From: Sphingomonadales bacterium
GTDB lineage: Bacteria; Pseudomonadota; Alphaproteobacteria; Sphingomonadales; Sphingomonadaceae
Direction of reading: 5' to 3'
DNA: 64,000 nt
NCBI GenBank assembly: GCA_025356275.1
Contig: JANXUK010000134.1
Location: 35,387-99,386, forward strand
The notes beneath the pieces are model-generated. The model was not told the origin of the DNA. It ran no database searches and worked only from the letters and a program-made list of their open reading frames with translations. The translations under genes were made by a program, and so were the position numbers. Shown one piece after another: positions 46,619-56,622 of the stretch. Positions within the stretch are counted from its first letter, which is position 1; the number at the start of each line of letters is the position of its first letter.

Positions 46619-47353
46619 ATGTTGGCACTGACGCTGACCACCGCCGCGCGCGATCCGATCCTGGTGCCCGATGTGTCGCAGCACGAGATCGAGGTGCGGC
46701 AGGGTTTCACCGGCACGCAGCTGCTGCTGTTCGGCGCGATCCTGACGCCTGAGGGCACCCGCGCCGGGCAGGATTACGACATCGTGGTGGTGCTGGAGGG
46801 CCCCGCAGCGCCTATCGTCCTGCGCGAGAAGAAGCGCTTTGCTGGGGTGTGGCTCAACGCCAATTCGACCACGTTCCAGTCCGCGCCCAGCTATTACGCG
46901 GTCGCCTCGTCGCGGCCGATCACCAAGATCGTGGGGGATCAGACCGCCGCGATCTATGAGCTGGGCCTGCCTTGGCTGCAATTGTCGCCCACCGGCACTA
47001 TCGACCCGGCGGCACAGACGCGCTTTGCCGCGGGGCTGGTCGATCTGCGCAAGCGGCACGGGCTCTACCGTGAGGACGAGGGCAGCGTCACCATCACCGG
47101 CCAGGTGCTCTACAAGGCGACGATATTCCTGCCCTCCAGCGTTCCGGTCGGCAGCTATACCGCCGAGACCTTCGCGGTCCACCACGGCCGCGTCGTCGCC
47201 TCCGCGATCAGCCGGGTGCAGGTACGCAAACAGGGTTTTGAGCGCGCGATCGATGATTTCGCGCATCACTCGGCGTTTTCCTACGGGCTGTTCACGGTGG
47301 TGGTGTCGGTTCTGATGGGGTGGCTGGCGGGGCGGCTGTTCGCGCTGATCTGA
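46619..47353 (+). CDS. TIGR02186-family membrane protein, partner of TauE/SafE
   Basis: The conserved body starts at RDPILVPDVSQHEIEVRQGF and runs to a single C-terminal helix (FSYGLFTVVVSVLMGWLAGR), with a periplasmic beta-rich domain between. TIGR02186 genes usually sit next to TauE/SafE permeases, as here. The start is unclear. The ATG at 46619 leaves only MLALTLTTAA, a short signal peptide. The normal longer signal (SIKLLVAMLALTLTTAA) would have to begin within or at the edge of the repeat that ends at 46604; a GTG at 46613 is also open. Confidence 0.75.
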   Translation: MLALTLTTAARDPILVPDVSQHEIEVRQGFTGTQLLLFGAILTPEGTRAGQDYDIVVVLEGPAAPIVLREKKRFAGVWLNANSTTFQSAPSYYAVASSRPITKIVGDQTAAIYELGLPWLQLSPTGTIDPAAQTRFAAGLVDLRKRHGLYREDEGSVTITGQVLYKATIFLPSSVPVGSYTAETFAVHHGRVVASAISRVQVRKQGFERAIDDFAHHSAFSYGLFTVVVSVLMGWLAGRLFALI

Positions 47354-47444
47354 GCCGATCCAAGCTGGCGATTATCGCAAAATTAACCGCGCACCGCCTA
47401 CAATTTGTCCGCGCGCTTTCTGCGCAATGGCGGGGTCCAGCGTA

Positions 47445-49139
47445 ATGTCCGAAATGTCGATGCGCGGGCTCAACGCCGACGTAGCTATGCCGGCGCAGGC
47501 CGCGCCAGCCCAGCCGAACATCCCGTCCAGCGCCGCCAATGTCGATCAGCCCATCGGCGTGGTGCTGGAAATCGCCGGATCGGGCAGCCTGATCGCGCTC
47601 GACCTGCAACGGCTGTCCGAATGCGCCGAGGATGAAGACCCCTCGGTCCAGCTGTCGGGGCAGGTCGGCAGCCAGATCAAGATCCGCGTCGGCCGCAAAT
47701 GGCTGCTCGCCAGCGTCCGCACCCAGCGCCACGATCCCAAGACCAGCGGCGGCATCGTCGCCAACATCGATTTTCTGGGCGAGGGCGACGAGGAGCGGCT
47801 GACCGGCCGCATCCACAGCTTCCGCCGCGGCGTCACCAATTACCCGATCCCCGGCGCGCTGATCTACCCGGCCAGCACCAAGGACCTGCGCGAGGTTTAT
47901 GCGGGCACCGGCGCCCCCACCATTCAGGTCGGCACCGTCTATCCGACCAAGGATATCCGCGCGAGCCTCTATGTCGATCAGTTCCTGGGCAAACATTTCG
48001 CGCTGCTCGGCTCCACCGGCACCGGCAAGTCGACCAGCCTCGCGCTGATCCTGCACCGCATCTGTCAGGCCGCGCCGCAGGGCCATGTGTTGATGATCGA
48101 TCCGCACGGCGAATATTCCGCCGCGTTCAAAACCACCGGCATGCTGTTCGATGTGAACAACCTGCAACTGCCGTACTGGCTTATGAATTTTGAAGAACAT
48201 TGCGAAATCCTGCTGTCGAGCCGGGGCGATTCGCGCCAGATCGATGCCGAGATCCTCTCCAAATGCCTGTTACAGGCGCGCTCGCGCAACCGCCTGGCCG
48301 AGGCGATGGGCAAAATCACCGTCGATTCGCCGATCCCCTATCTGTTGTCTGACCTGTCCAATATCCTGCAGAACGAGATGGGCAAGCTCGACAAGGCCAC
48401 CAACACCGCGCCGTTCATGCGGATCAAGACGCGGCTGGAAGAGCTGAAGAACGATTCGCGCTATCAGTTCCTGTTTTCCGGTATGCTGGTCGGCGACACG
48501 ATGGCCGAATTTATCGGGCGCCTCTTCCGCATGCCCTCGCGCGGCAAGCCGATCTCGATCGTCGATGTGTCGGGCGTGCCGTCCGAAATCACCTCGACGG
48601 TGGTGGCGGTGCTCAGCCGGCTGGTGTTCGATTTCGCGATCTGGTCGCGCGACGAAAAGACCCATCCGATCCTGCTGGTCTGCGAGGAAGCGCACCGCTA
48701 CGTCCCTTCCGAGAAGAACGCCGAGGGGTCATCGGTCGGCAGCATTCTGGGGCGGATCGCCAAGGAAGGGCGCAAATACGGCGTCTCGCTGGGCCTGATC
48801 ACCCAGCGCCCATCCGATCTGGCCGAGGGTGTGCTGTCGCAATGCGGCACGATCATCGCCATGCGGCTCAACAATGACCGCGATCAGGCGTTTGTGAAGG
48901 CGGCGATGCCCGAGGGCGCGCGCGGTTTCCTCGATTCGATCCCGGCGCTGCGCAACCGCGAATGCATTATCTGCGGCGAAGGCGTGTCGATCCCGATTCG
49001 CGTCGGCTTCGATGACCTTGAGGAAGAAAAACGCCCGGCCTCGGCCGATCCCTCGATCACCGAGCTGTGGAACAACAGCGGCGGCGAGGAGGAAGTTGTG
49101 CAGCGCACGGTACAGAGGTGGCGAGCGCAGGGGCGGTAG
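47445..49139 (+). CDS. HerA/DUF87-type hexameric ATPase, 564 aa
   Basis: An N-terminal HAS-barrel-like domain (IGVVLEIAGSGSLIALDLQR) precedes a RecA-like ATPase. Walker A is GSTGTGKST (189-197), MIDPHGEYS is a family block, Walker B is ILLVCEEAHRYVP, and GLITQRPSDLAEGVLSQCGT carries sensor residues. Archaeal HerA works with NurA in DNA end processing, but no NurA gene is adjacent, so the bacterial role (DNA pumping or helicase) is open. The ATG at 47445 has GGCGGGG 9 bases upstream; 47427 is the alternative. Confidence 0.87.
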   Translation: MSEMSMRGLNADVAMPAQAAPAQPNIPSSAANVDQPIGVVLEIAGSGSLIALDLQRLSECAEDEDPSVQLSGQVGSQIKIRVGRKWLLASVRTQRHDPKTSGGIVANIDFLGEGDEERLTGRIHSFRRGVTNYPIPGALIYPASTKDLREVYAGTGAPTIQVGTVYPTKDIRASLYVDQFLGKHFALLGSTGTGKSTSLALILHRICQAAPQGHVLMIDPHGEYSAAFKTTGMLFDVNNLQLPYWLMNFEEHCEILLSSRGDSRQIDAEILSKCLLQARSRNRLAEAMGKITVDSPIPYLLSDLSNILQNEMGKLDKATNTAPFMRIKTRLEELKNDSRYQFLFSGMLVGDTMAEFIGRLFRMPSRGKPISIVDVSGVPSEITSTVVAVLSRLVFDFAIWSRDEKTHPILLVCEEAHRYVPSEKNAEGSSVGSILGRIAKEGRKYGVSLGLITQRPSDLAEGVLSQCGTIIAMRLNNDRDQAFVKAAMPEGARGFLDSIPALRNRECIICGEGVSIPIRVGFDDLEEEKRPASADPSITELWNNSGGEEEVVQRTVQRWRAQGR

Positions 49140-49149
49140 GATTCTTTGT

Positions 49150-49331
49150 TGGGCGACCTGACGGTCGCAGCCTGTTCGGTTGTTTGCCGTCTGCCGACGG
49201 GATTGGCCCGCGCCCCTCCCGACCTGCCATTCAGTGTGTATCCTGTGAAAGGTCGGGAGGGGGCGCGGGATGGAACAGGCTTACCGCCGTAGGGCGGCAA
49301 AAGACTCCACAGACTTTCTGCCCGCGATCAA
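49150..49331. repeat. Second palindromic repeat family, copy C
   Basis: Core arms CCCGCGCCCCTCCCGACCTG and GGTCGGGAGGGGGCGCGGG surround the loop ATTCAGTGTGTATCCTGTG. GACCTGACGGTCGCAGCCTG and TTTGCCGTCTGCCGACGG flank the left side, and GCGGCAAAAGACTCC the right. It ends GATCAATCAA, and the TGA stop of the MATE gene (49334-49332) is made from this terminal sequence. Confidence 0.88.
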
Positions 49332-50789
49332 TCAACCATATGCCTTGTCCCGCTTCGCCCGCCACGGCCCGCGCCAGAAATACAGCGCCGTCATGGTGGT
49401 CGAAATGCAGGTTGCTACCGGGAAGGACCACCACAGCGCATTGGTGCCCAGCGCCGGATGCAGCATAAAATAGAACCCCAGTCGCACCGGATACAGCGCG
49501 ACCACCTGAATGATCAGCGGCGCGATCACCACGCCATAGGCGCGCATGGTGCCCCCCATGATCATTGATGCGCCCATGATCACATAGGACCAAGTGCAGA
49601 TATACTGGATATGCGACGAAATCGGCAGCGCCGGGCTGGCGCTGCCCAGAAACAGCGATGACAAGGGCCGGGCGCCCAATACCAGCAGCGCGGCGAATAC
49701 CCCGGTCATGCTGACATTGCCGATCATCCCGGCGCGCGTGACATCATTGACCCGCTGATGATTGCCCGCGCCGATGTTCTGCGCGACCATCGCGCTGACC
49801 GCCGAGCTGATCGCGAAGGCGGGCATTTGCAGGTAATTCCACAGCTGCATCGATGCGCCATAGGCCGCGACCGTATCGGTGCCCTCACGGTTGACCAGCC
49901 CGATCATCACCATCTGGGCCGACGCAATCAACAGCATCTGCCCGCTCATCGGTAGGCCCTTGGCGAGAATATAGGACAGCTCAGCCCGCAGCGGCAGCAG
50001 ATAGCGCAATTGCGCGCCCCGCAGCGCCAGCGGCAGGTCCTTGGCGTAAAGCGCGCCGATCTGAAGCATCACGCCCGCCAGATTGGCCAGCCCCGAAGAC
50101 AGCGCGGACCCCGCAATCCCCAGTTTCGGGATCGGGCCATAGCCGCGGATCAGCAGCGGATTGAACACGATATCCAAGGCCACCGTCAGCACCGTGGCGT
50201 AAAGCGGCGCGCGCGTTTCCCCGACCCCGCGCATCCCCATGCCCAGCGTCATCGACAGCGCGCCCAGCGGCATCGTCACGAACACGACGCGCAAGTAAGC
50301 CAGCGCCTCGGCCTGACTGTCATGCGGTGTCGCCAGCAGGTGCAGCAGCCCGGGTGCCACAAGCCAGCCGATCGCCCCGACCGTGACCGCGAAAGCCAGC
50401 GTAAAGCCCAGTCCGCTGCCGAAGGTCCGCCGCGCCGCATCGACATTGCGCGCGCCGAAATGCTGACCCACCCGCACCGTGGTCGCCATGCCCAGCCCGA
50501 ATACTCCGGCGAACAGCAGGAACATGATGCCATTGGCATTGGTGGTGGCGGCCAGCGCGCTTTCCCCAATCAGCCGCCCGACCCAGATCGCATTGATGGA
50601 ACCGTTCAGCGTCTGAATGATATTGCCGACCAGCATCGGGATCGAAAACAGCAGCAGCGTCTTGAAAATCGGCCCTTGGGTCAAATCGCCGCGTATGGGG
50701 ACGCCAGTGATTTTGGGGCTGGCAATATCGGGGGCAATATCGGGGGCGATTTCGGGGCCGATATCGGAGAGGGGGAGGGTGTCACTCAT
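49332..50789 (-). CDS. MATE-family (NorM-like) multidrug/cation antiporter, 485 aa
   Basis: Twelve-helix antiporter with two repeated MatE halves. Typical stretches are FKTLLLFSIPMLVGNIIQTL, SINAIWVGRLIGESALAATT and GLGMATTVRVGQHFGARNVD in the first half, with GLPMSGQMLLIASAQMVMIG opening the second. It exchanges drugs or metabolites for Na+ or H+. Its ATG overlaps the queE stop (ATGA). The N-terminus has repeated IAPDIAPDIAS. The stop codon lies in the adjoining repeat. Confidence 0.9.
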   Translation of the reverse strand: MSDTLPLSDIGPEIAPDIAPDIASPKITGVPIRGDLTQGPIFKTLLLFSIPMLVGNIIQTLNGSINAIWVGRLIGESALAATTNANGIMFLLFAGVFGLGMATTVRVGQHFGARNVDAARRTFGSGLGFTLAFAVTVGAIGWLVAPGLLHLLATPHDSQAEALAYLRVVFVTMPLGALSMTLGMGMRGVGETRAPLYATVLTVALDIVFNPLLIRGYGPIPKLGIAGSALSSGLANLAGVMLQIGALYAKDLPLALRGAQLRYLLPLRAELSYILAKGLPMSGQMLLIASAQMVMIGLVNREGTDTVAAYGASMQLWNYLQMPAFAISSAVSAMVAQNIGAGNHQRVNDVTRAGMIGNVSMTGVFAALLVLGARPLSSLFLGSASPALPISSHIQYICTWSYVIMGASMIMGGTMRAYGVVIAPLIIQVVALYPVRLGFYFMLHPALGTNALWWSFPVATCISTTMTALYFWRGPWRAKRDKAYG

Positions 50790-51520
50790 GTACCCCTCGT
50801 GTCGCCATGGCTGTGGATATGCAAGCGGTCGCTGAAATTATAGCCATGGCCTAGGCAAACATCGCGGATCCACCCCGAACGGCGGTTTAGCGCGGCACTG
50901 CTGCGGCCCAGCGGCATCAGCCAGATGCGGCCGGCGGCGATGGCGTGGGTCTGGGCGAGGGCTTGCACCCCGGCAATGTCCTCCGGCGCGGCGATCACGA
51001 ATTTGAAATTGGCGCGGGGGTCGGCGGCGAAAGCGGCCAGCGCCTCGGCCCGCAAAGCCAGTTGCGCCGGATTGCCCGAATGCGCCAGTTTGGGGCTGAC
51101 ATTGAACTGATGCACCAGATCGGCCAGCGCGGCGGGCGGCGCGATGGTGCCATTGGTCTCCACCTCGACATGCATCCCGGGCAGCATCGCCAGCATCCGC
51201 GCCAACGCCGGGGCCTGCAACAAAGGCTCGCCCCCGGTAATCACCAGCCGCCTGGCCCCCAGCGCCACGATCCGCGCGGCGGCATCGGCCTCGCTCAGCG
51301 TGATCTGATTGGCGGCGCGCCCAAACGCGATGCCATCCTCATGCGGCCGCGCATCGCCGGTAAAGCGCCACGTATAGGCGGTGTCGCACCACGCGCAGGC
51401 GAGGTTACAGCGCGACAGCCGGATAAACACCGACGGCAGCCCGGCGGAGAGCCCTTCGCCCTGCAAAGCAGCGAAAATCTCGGGCTCGCCAGCGGTGATG
51501 GCGGCGAGGGTCAGCGCCAT
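50786..51520 (-). CDS. queE: 7-carboxy-7-deazaguanine synthase
   Basis: Radical-SAM enzyme of queuosine and 7-deazapurine synthesis. Substrate-binding PEIFAALQGEGLSAGLPSVF precedes the cluster motif CNLACAWC (Cys38, Cys42, Cys45; CxxxCxxC). The SAM-binding block is LVITGGEPLLQAPAL, followed by VEVETNGTIAPP. The start is the ATG at 51520, 7 bases after the valS stop; upstream sequence only shadows valS. No other que gene is in the window. Confidence 0.93.
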   Translation of the reverse strand: MALTLAAITAGEPEIFAALQGEGLSAGLPSVFIRLSRCNLACAWCDTAYTWRFTGDARPHEDGIAFGRAANQITLSEADAAARIVALGARRLVITGGEPLLQAPALARMLAMLPGMHVEVETNGTIAPPAALADLVHQFNVSPKLAHSGNPAQLALRAEALAAFAADPRANFKFVIAAPEDIAGVQALAQTHAIAAGRIWLMPLGRSSAALNRRSGWIRDVCLGHGYNFSDRLHIHSHGDTRGT

Positions 51521-51527
51521 GCGGGCA

Positions 51528-54455
51528 TTACCCCAGCCGCGCCAGCGCCGCCGCCAACCGCTCGGCCTCCGCCGCATGGGCGGCGTGATCGGCGCGGGCC
51601 TTGTCCACCGCTTCGGGCTTGGCCTTTTCGGCAAAGGCGGGGTTTTCCAGACGCTTGGCCAGGCTATCTCGCTCCTTCTGCGAAGCGGCCAACGCCTTGG
51701 CGAGGCGCGCGCGTTCAGCGGCAAGGTCGATTATGCCGTCCAGCGGGATGATCAGGCTGGCGTCGCCGGCCCCAACCTGCATCGCGGCGCCGGCGGGGGC
51801 AGGCGCGAAATGGATCGCCGAGAGCCGCGCCAGCCGCTCGATCGCGCCGGGATTGCGCGCGATGATGCCGCGCGTCGCGGCGCTGGGCTCGGGCAACCAA
51901 GCCTCCAGCCGGGCGCCCGGCGCGATGCCCAGTTCCGCCTTGGCGCCGCGCAGATTGCCGACCAGCGCGATCAGCCACTCCACCTCGGCCTTCGCCCCGG
52001 CATCGACCGCAGCCCCCGGCTCGGGCCACCGCGCCACGATCAGCTTAGTGTCACGCGCCCCCATGCTATTCCACAATTCTTCGGTGATGAACGGCATGAA
52101 CGGGTGCAGCATCACCAATATCTGATCGAGCACCCAACCACCTACCGCGCGCGTCTCATCGTCGAACTGGCCCTTGACCAGCTCGATATACCAGTCGCAA
52201 AACCGGTCCCAGACAAAGCGATAGATCGCCCCCGCCGCCGCATCGAAGCGCAGGTCGGCCATCGCCTTATCCATTTCCGCCAGCGTTTCGACCACCTCGC
52301 CGATGATCCAGCGGTTCACCGCCAGCGTGGCCGGCGGTGCCGCCAGCGAGGTGCTCGCGCCGATGCCATTGGCCTGACAAAACCGCGCGGCATTCCACAG
52401 CTTGGTGGCGAAATTGCGATAGCCCTCGACCCGGCGCTCATCCATCTTCACATCGCGGCCCTGCGATTCCATCGCCGCCATGAAAAACCGCAGCGCATCG
52501 GCGCCATATTGGTCGATCAGCCCCAGCGGATCGACGACATTGCCCTTGCTTTTGGACATTTTCTGCCCATCGGCGGCGCGCACCAGCCCGTGGAGATACA
52601 GCCGCTTCCACGGCACTTGGCCCGCGTTGAAATGCATCCCCTGCATCGCCATCCGCGCGCACCAGAAAAACAGGATGTCAAAGCCCGAAATCAGCAAGTC
52701 ATTAGGATAATGCCGCGCCAATAAGCCCCCCCCCTCGGGGGAGGGGTTGGGGTGGGGGGTGTCTGCGGGCGGCGAACCCCCATCCGCACCCTTCCCCATC
52801 GGGGAAGGGCTTTCCTCGGGCCAGCCCAGCGTGGCGAAGGGCCACAGGGCGGAGGAGAACCAGGTGTCGAGGACGTCGGGGTCTTGTTCGAGAGTGTAGG
52901 GCTTAATGTCACCCATTTGATACGAGTCAGGCGCGAGCCTGATGTCGGATTCATTCACACCAAAATAATCTGCCGCGGTCTTCTTCGCTTCATTTTCGTC
53001 GTGCGCGATAATCGTGTGCCCGCGACTGAAAACGCTGTCGAAAAAATCGAGGTCTATATCATCACCAGGGTTTGCGCTTGAGAGCCTGGCAACCTCCTTC
53101 TCGGTCGATTCCTTCGTTGCACAATACCAAGCCGGTATCCGATGCCCCCACCACAGTTGCCTTGAAACGCACCACGGCTGGATATTCTCCATCCAGTTAA
53201 ACCACGTCTTTTCCCAGCTCTTCGGCACGATCTCAATCGCACCAGACCGCACCGCATCAATCGGTCCCTTGGCCAATTCCGCCGCGTTGACATACCACTG
53301 ATCGGTCAGCCACGGCTCGATCACCACCCCGCCGCGATCACCATACGGGGTCTGGATCACGCGCGGTTCGGCATCTGCCTCCACCGGCTCGCCATCCTTG
53401 TCCTTGGTCACATGCGGCACGAGCAGCTCGGCATCCTTCAGCGCCGCCACAACTTTTGCCCGCGCATCAAACCGATCCAAGCCGATGTAATCGGCGGGGA
53501 TACCGCCACATTGCACCACCCGTGCCTCGGCATCGAACATGTTGAGCATATCCGCCGCTGCAATCCCCGCACGCCGGCCCACCTCGAAGTCGTTGAAATC
53601 ATGCCCCGGCGTGATCTTCACGGCGCCCGAGCCCAGCTCCGGGTCGGCGTGTTCGTCGGCGACGATGGGGATCAGCCGCCCGGTAATCGGCAACTTGATT
53701 TGCTTGCCGATCAGCGCCGTATAGCGCGCATCATCGGGGTGCACAGCCACCGCCATATCGGCCAGCATCGTCTCGGGGCGCGTGGTAGCCACCTCCAGAA
53801 ACCCGCTGCCATCCTCCAACGGATAGCGAAACCGCCAGAACTGCCCTTTGATCTCCCGCGTCTCGACTTCAAGATCGCTGATCGCGGTTTTCAGCTTGGG
53901 ATCCCAATTGACCAGCCGCTTGTCGCGATAAATCAGCCCCTGATTATACAGGTCGACGAAAACCTTCGTTACCGCCTTGGTAAAATGCGGGTCCATGGTG
54001 AACTGTTCGCGGCTCCAGTCCATAGAACAGCCCAGCCGGCGCAATTGCCCGGTGATGGTGCCGCCGCTTTCCTTCTTCCACTCCCACACCTTGTCGACAA
54101 AGGCCTCGCGCGTGTAATTGGCGCGCTTGTCCTGCCGCGCCTCAAGCTGGCGCTCGACCACCATCTGCGTGGCGATGCCGGCGTGATCGGTGCCCACCAC
54201 CCAAAGCGCATCCTTGCCGCGCAGACGCTCATAGCGCACAACGATGTCCTGCAATGTGTTGTCCAGCGCATGCCCGACATGCAGCGATCCCGTGACATTG
54301 GGCGGCGGATTGACGATGGTGAAGGGCTGGGCATCCGGACGATCAGGGCGGAACAGCCCATTGGCCTCCCAATGCGCATACCATTTGGCCTCGATCGCGG
54401 CCGGATCGAAGGTCTTGTCAAGGGTTTGCGGGGCGGCGGCAGGCTGATCTGTCAT
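51528..54455 (-). CDS. valS: Valyl-tRNA synthetase with a repeat-derived insertion
   Basis: Class I synthetase charging tRNA-Val. The HIGH motif is HVGH (59-62) and KMSKS is at 632-636 ([14 protein letters not shown]). Editing-domain sequence ([20 protein letters not shown]) and the C-terminal coiled coil ([20 protein letters not shown]) are present. The ATG at 54455 gives 975 aa; the longer frame upstream is antisense to mlaE. Residues ~549-577 are a Pro/Gly-rich insertion coded by palindromic DNA, between GWPEE and [11 protein letters not shown] where other ValS proteins have none. valS and queE form an operon. Confidence 0.94.
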   Translation of the reverse strand: MTDQPAAAPQTLDKTFDPAAIEAKWYAHWEANGLFRPDRPDAQPFTIVNPPPNVTGSLHVGHALDNTLQDIVVRYERLRGKDALWVVGTDHAGIATQMVVERQLEARQDKRANYTREAFVDKVWEWKKESGGTITGQLRRLGCSMDWSREQFTMDPHFTKAVTKVFVDLYNQGLIYRDKRLVNWDPKLKTAISDLEVETREIKGQFWRFRYPLEDGSGFLEVATTRPETMLADMAVAVHPDDARYTALIGKQIKLPITGRLIPIVADEHADPELGSGAVKITPGHDFNDFEVGRRAGIAAADMLNMFDAEARVVQCGGIPADYIGLDRFDARAKVVAALKDAELLVPHVTKDKDGEPVEADAEPRVIQTPYGDRGGVVIEPWLTDQWYVNAAELAKGPIDAVRSGAIEIVPKSWEKTWFNWMENIQPWCVSRQLWWGHRIPAWYCATKESTEKEVARLSSANPGDDIDLDFFDSVFSRGHTIIAHDENEAKKTAADYFGVNESDIRLAPDSYQMGDIKPYTLEQDPDVLDTWFSSALWPFATLGWPEESPSPMGKGADGGSPPADTPHPNPSPEGGGLLARHYPNDLLISGFDILFFWCARMAMQGMHFNAGQVPWKRLYLHGLVRAADGQKMSKSKGNVVDPLGLIDQYGADALRFFMAAMESQGRDVKMDERRVEGYRNFATKLWNAARFCQANGIGASTSLAAPPATLAVNRWIIGEVVETLAEMDKAMADLRFDAAAGAIYRFVWDRFCDWYIELVKGQFDDETRAVGGWVLDQILVMLHPFMPFITEELWNSMGARDTKLIVARWPEPGAAVDAGAKAEVEWLIALVGNLRGAKAELGIAPGARLEAWLPEPSAATRGIIARNPGAIERLARLSAIHFAPAPAGAAMQVGAGDASLIIPLDGIIDLAAERARLAKALAASQKERDSLAKRLENPAFAEKAKPEAVDKARADHAAHAAEAERLAAALARLG
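52725..52811 (-). repeat. In-frame palindromic repeat inserted in valS
   Basis: The 87-base segment contains a perfect 9-bp hairpin, CCCTTCCCC (52789-52797) with GGGGAAGGG (52801-52809). It also has a second hairpin, CCCCTCGGGG, extended by GGGGAGGGG (52726-52745). Both are typical of interspersed intergenic repeats. It codes a stretch including [20 protein letters not shown]. Its length is a multiple of three and it contains no stop. Confidence 0.8.
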
Positions 54456-54569
54456 GCGCGGGCTTTGCCAGCCACCCCCCGCCGGTGCAACCCCGCATGA
54501 TGGCCGGTATCCTGGCTTGGGCATAGCGATGCAAAACCCCGGTTGCCGGGCGGGGGGTTTTCCCCCATT

Positions 54570-55703
54570 ATGGCTACGCACATGACTGATATGCCCCAAT
54601 TCACCACAGATGGCGAAGATAGTGGCTCCGGCAACGGTGGCATTGCCACGCTGTCCGGCCCGCTGTTGGTGGCCACGATCGGCGCGTTGGACCGCGAGAT
54701 GCGCGATTATACCGGCACCATCACCCGCGTCGACATCGCCAAGGTCACCGCCATCGACACCGTCGGCGCATGGGTGGTGGTGCGGCTGGCCCGCGATCAC
54801 GGCGCCGAGATCACCGGCGCCAGCCACCAGGCCCAGCGGCTGATCGATGCGGTCGGCCAGGCGGGCGATGAGGAGCCTCTCCGCCCGATACGCGTGCCGG
54901 TGCAGGTCCGCGTGCCCGAAGCGGTGGGCAAGTTGGTCGTCACTTCGGGGCAGGGCAGCATCAGCAGCGTCGCTTTTCTGGGCGAGCTGATCATTGCCGT
55001 CTGGCACACCATCTGCCATCCGCGCCGGCTGCGGATCACCGCACTGATCCGCCAGACCGAGTTGGTGGGGGTCAATTCGCTCGGCATCATCGGCTTGATG
55101 AGCTTCCTGATCGGCGTGGTCATTGCCCAGCAGGGCGCGGTCCAGCTTCAGCAATTTGGCGCCGAGATTTACACGATCAACCTGACCGGCCGGCTGGCGC
55201 TGCGCGAATTGGGCGTGCTGATGACCGCGATCATGGTCGCGGGCCGCTCGGGCAGCGCCTTTGCCGCGCAGATCGGCACGATGAAGCTGACCGAGGAGAT
55301 CGACGCGATGCGCACCATCGGCGTGTCCCCGATCGAGGCGCTGGTGCTGCCGCGCGTGATTGTCGGTGTGCTGATGATGCCGCTGCTGGGAACCTATGCG
55401 GCGGTAGTGGCGATCATGGGCGGCGCTGTGTTGGCCAGCCTTACGCTGGACATCCCGTTCTTCACGTTCCTGCGCCGCATTCAGGAGGTTGTGCCGATGA
55501 CCGACCTGTGGGTGATGCTGATCAAGGCGCCGGTGTTCGGGTTGATCATCGCGTTTTGCGGCTGCTTTCAGGGCATGCAGGTGGAGAATGATTCGGAACA
55601 GGTCGGCCGCCGCACCACCCAGGCGGTGGTGCAGGGCATCTTCATGGTCATCGTGCTCGACGCGTTTTTTGCAGTGTTCTTCAGCAAGATCAACTGGATA
55701 TGA
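54570..55703 (+). CDS. MlaE-type ABC permease with N-terminal STAS-like domain
   Basis: Permease of a phospholipid (Mla/MCE) ABC system, inner membrane. The N-terminal ~120 residues resemble a STAS domain ([20 protein letters not shown]). The MlaE domain follows: [60 protein letters not shown]. The start at 54570 ([11 protein letters not shown]) is preferred to 54543, which lies in a GGGGGTTTTCCCCC hairpin region. It overlaps the ATPase gene by ATGA. It is the first gene of a four-gene operon, divergent from valS. Confidence 0.9.
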   Translation: MATHMTDMPQFTTDGEDSGSGNGGIATLSGPLLVATIGALDREMRDYTGTITRVDIAKVTAIDTVGAWVVVRLARDHGAEITGASHQAQRLIDAVGQAGDEEPLRPIRVPVQVRVPEAVGKLVVTSGQGSISSVAFLGELIIAVWHTICHPRRLRITALIRQTELVGVNSLGIIGLMSFLIGVVIAQQGAVQLQQFGAEIYTINLTGRLALRELGVLMTAIMVAGRSGSAFAAQIGTMKLTEEIDAMRTIGVSPIEALVLPRVIVGVLMMPLLGTYAAVVAIMGGAVLASLTLDIPFFTFLRRIQEVVPMTDLWVMLIKAPVFGLIIAFCGCFQGMQVENDSEQVGRRTTQAVVQGIFMVIVLDAFFAVFFSKINWI

Positions 55704-56596
55704 GCAAGGTCTCACCATCTGACGGCGATCCGGGCGATGACAATCCGGCAATCGATATCGAGGGTCTGTCGAACGGCTTTGACGGGCATCTGGTGCATGA
55801 GAATTTGTCGCTCACGGTGCGGCGCGGTGAGATTCTGGGCGTCGTCGGTGGGTCGGGCACCGGCAAATCGGTGCTGATGCGCTCGATCATCGGGCTGCAA
55901 ACCCCGTCCGCCGGCACTATCCGCGTGCTAGGCCGCGCGGTGGCGGAGCCCGATCCAGACAATCCCGACAGCGACATCCGTTCGCGCTGGGGGGTGTTGT
56001 TTCAGGGCGGCGCGCTGTTCTCGACGCTGACCGTGGGTGAGAATGTGGTGGTGCCGATCAAGGAATTCTATCCCGAAATCGCCCCTGAATTGCAGCGGGA
56101 AATCGCCGGTTTCAAGGTCATGCTGTCGGGCCTGCCTCCCGAGGCAGCGGTGAAATTCCCCTCCGAACTGTCGGGCGGGATGCGCAAGCGCGCGGCCTTG
56201 GCACGGGCGCTGGCGCTCGATCCCGAATTGCTGTTTCTGGATGAGCCCACCGCCGGCCTCGACCCGATCGGCGCCGCCGCCTTCGACAGTCTGATCAAGG
56301 AATTGCACGAGACGCTGGGGCTGACGGTGTTCCTGATCACCCATGATCTCGATACGCTGCATGAGATTTGCGACCGTGTCGCGGTGCTGGCCGATCGCAA
56401 GGTCATCGCGGTGGGCACGATCCCCGAGCTGATGGCCAGCGATCATCCGTGGATTCAGGAATATTTCAACGGACCGCGCGGCCGTGCGGCACAAAACAGC
56501 CGCCCAGCCGTTGATACTCCCGCACCCCCGGTCGAAACTGTTGCCAAAACCGCCAACCCCAAGCCGGTGGACAAACCCACCCAGCCCGACGCATAA
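55700..56596 (+). CDS. MlaF-type ABC ATPase, 298 aa
   Basis: Nucleotide-binding subunit of the lipid transporter. Walker A is GGSGTGKS (50-57), the signature is [15 protein letters not shown], Walker B is [15 protein letters not shown], and the H-loop lies in [20 protein letters not shown]-like spacing and the GMRKR signature are typical of MlaF. The C-terminal ~40 residues are Pro/Lys-rich and probably disordered. It is translationally coupled to the permease gene. Confidence 0.92.
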   Translation: MSKVSPSDGDPGDDNPAIDIEGLSNGFDGHLVHENLSLTVRRGEILGVVGGSGTGKSVLMRSIIGLQTPSAGTIRVLGRAVAEPDPDNPDSDIRSRWGVLFQGGALFSTLTVGENVVVPIKEFYPEIAPELQREIAGFKVMLSGLPPEAAVKFPSELSGGMRKRAALARALALDPELLFLDEPTAGLDPIGAAAFDSLIKELHETLGLTVFLITHDLDTLHEICDRVAVLADRKVIAVGTIPELMASDHPWIQEYFNGPRGRAAQNSRPAVDTPAPPVETVAKTANPKPVDKPTQPDA

Positions 56597-56622
56597 CGAT
56601 AGAAGATCAGGGGATTTCCTTC

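Noticed and set aside
54456..55751. N-terminal extension of valS by about 430 codons
   Set aside because: It is antisense to mlaE and lacks ValS similarity; the ATG at 54455 gives the normal family start.
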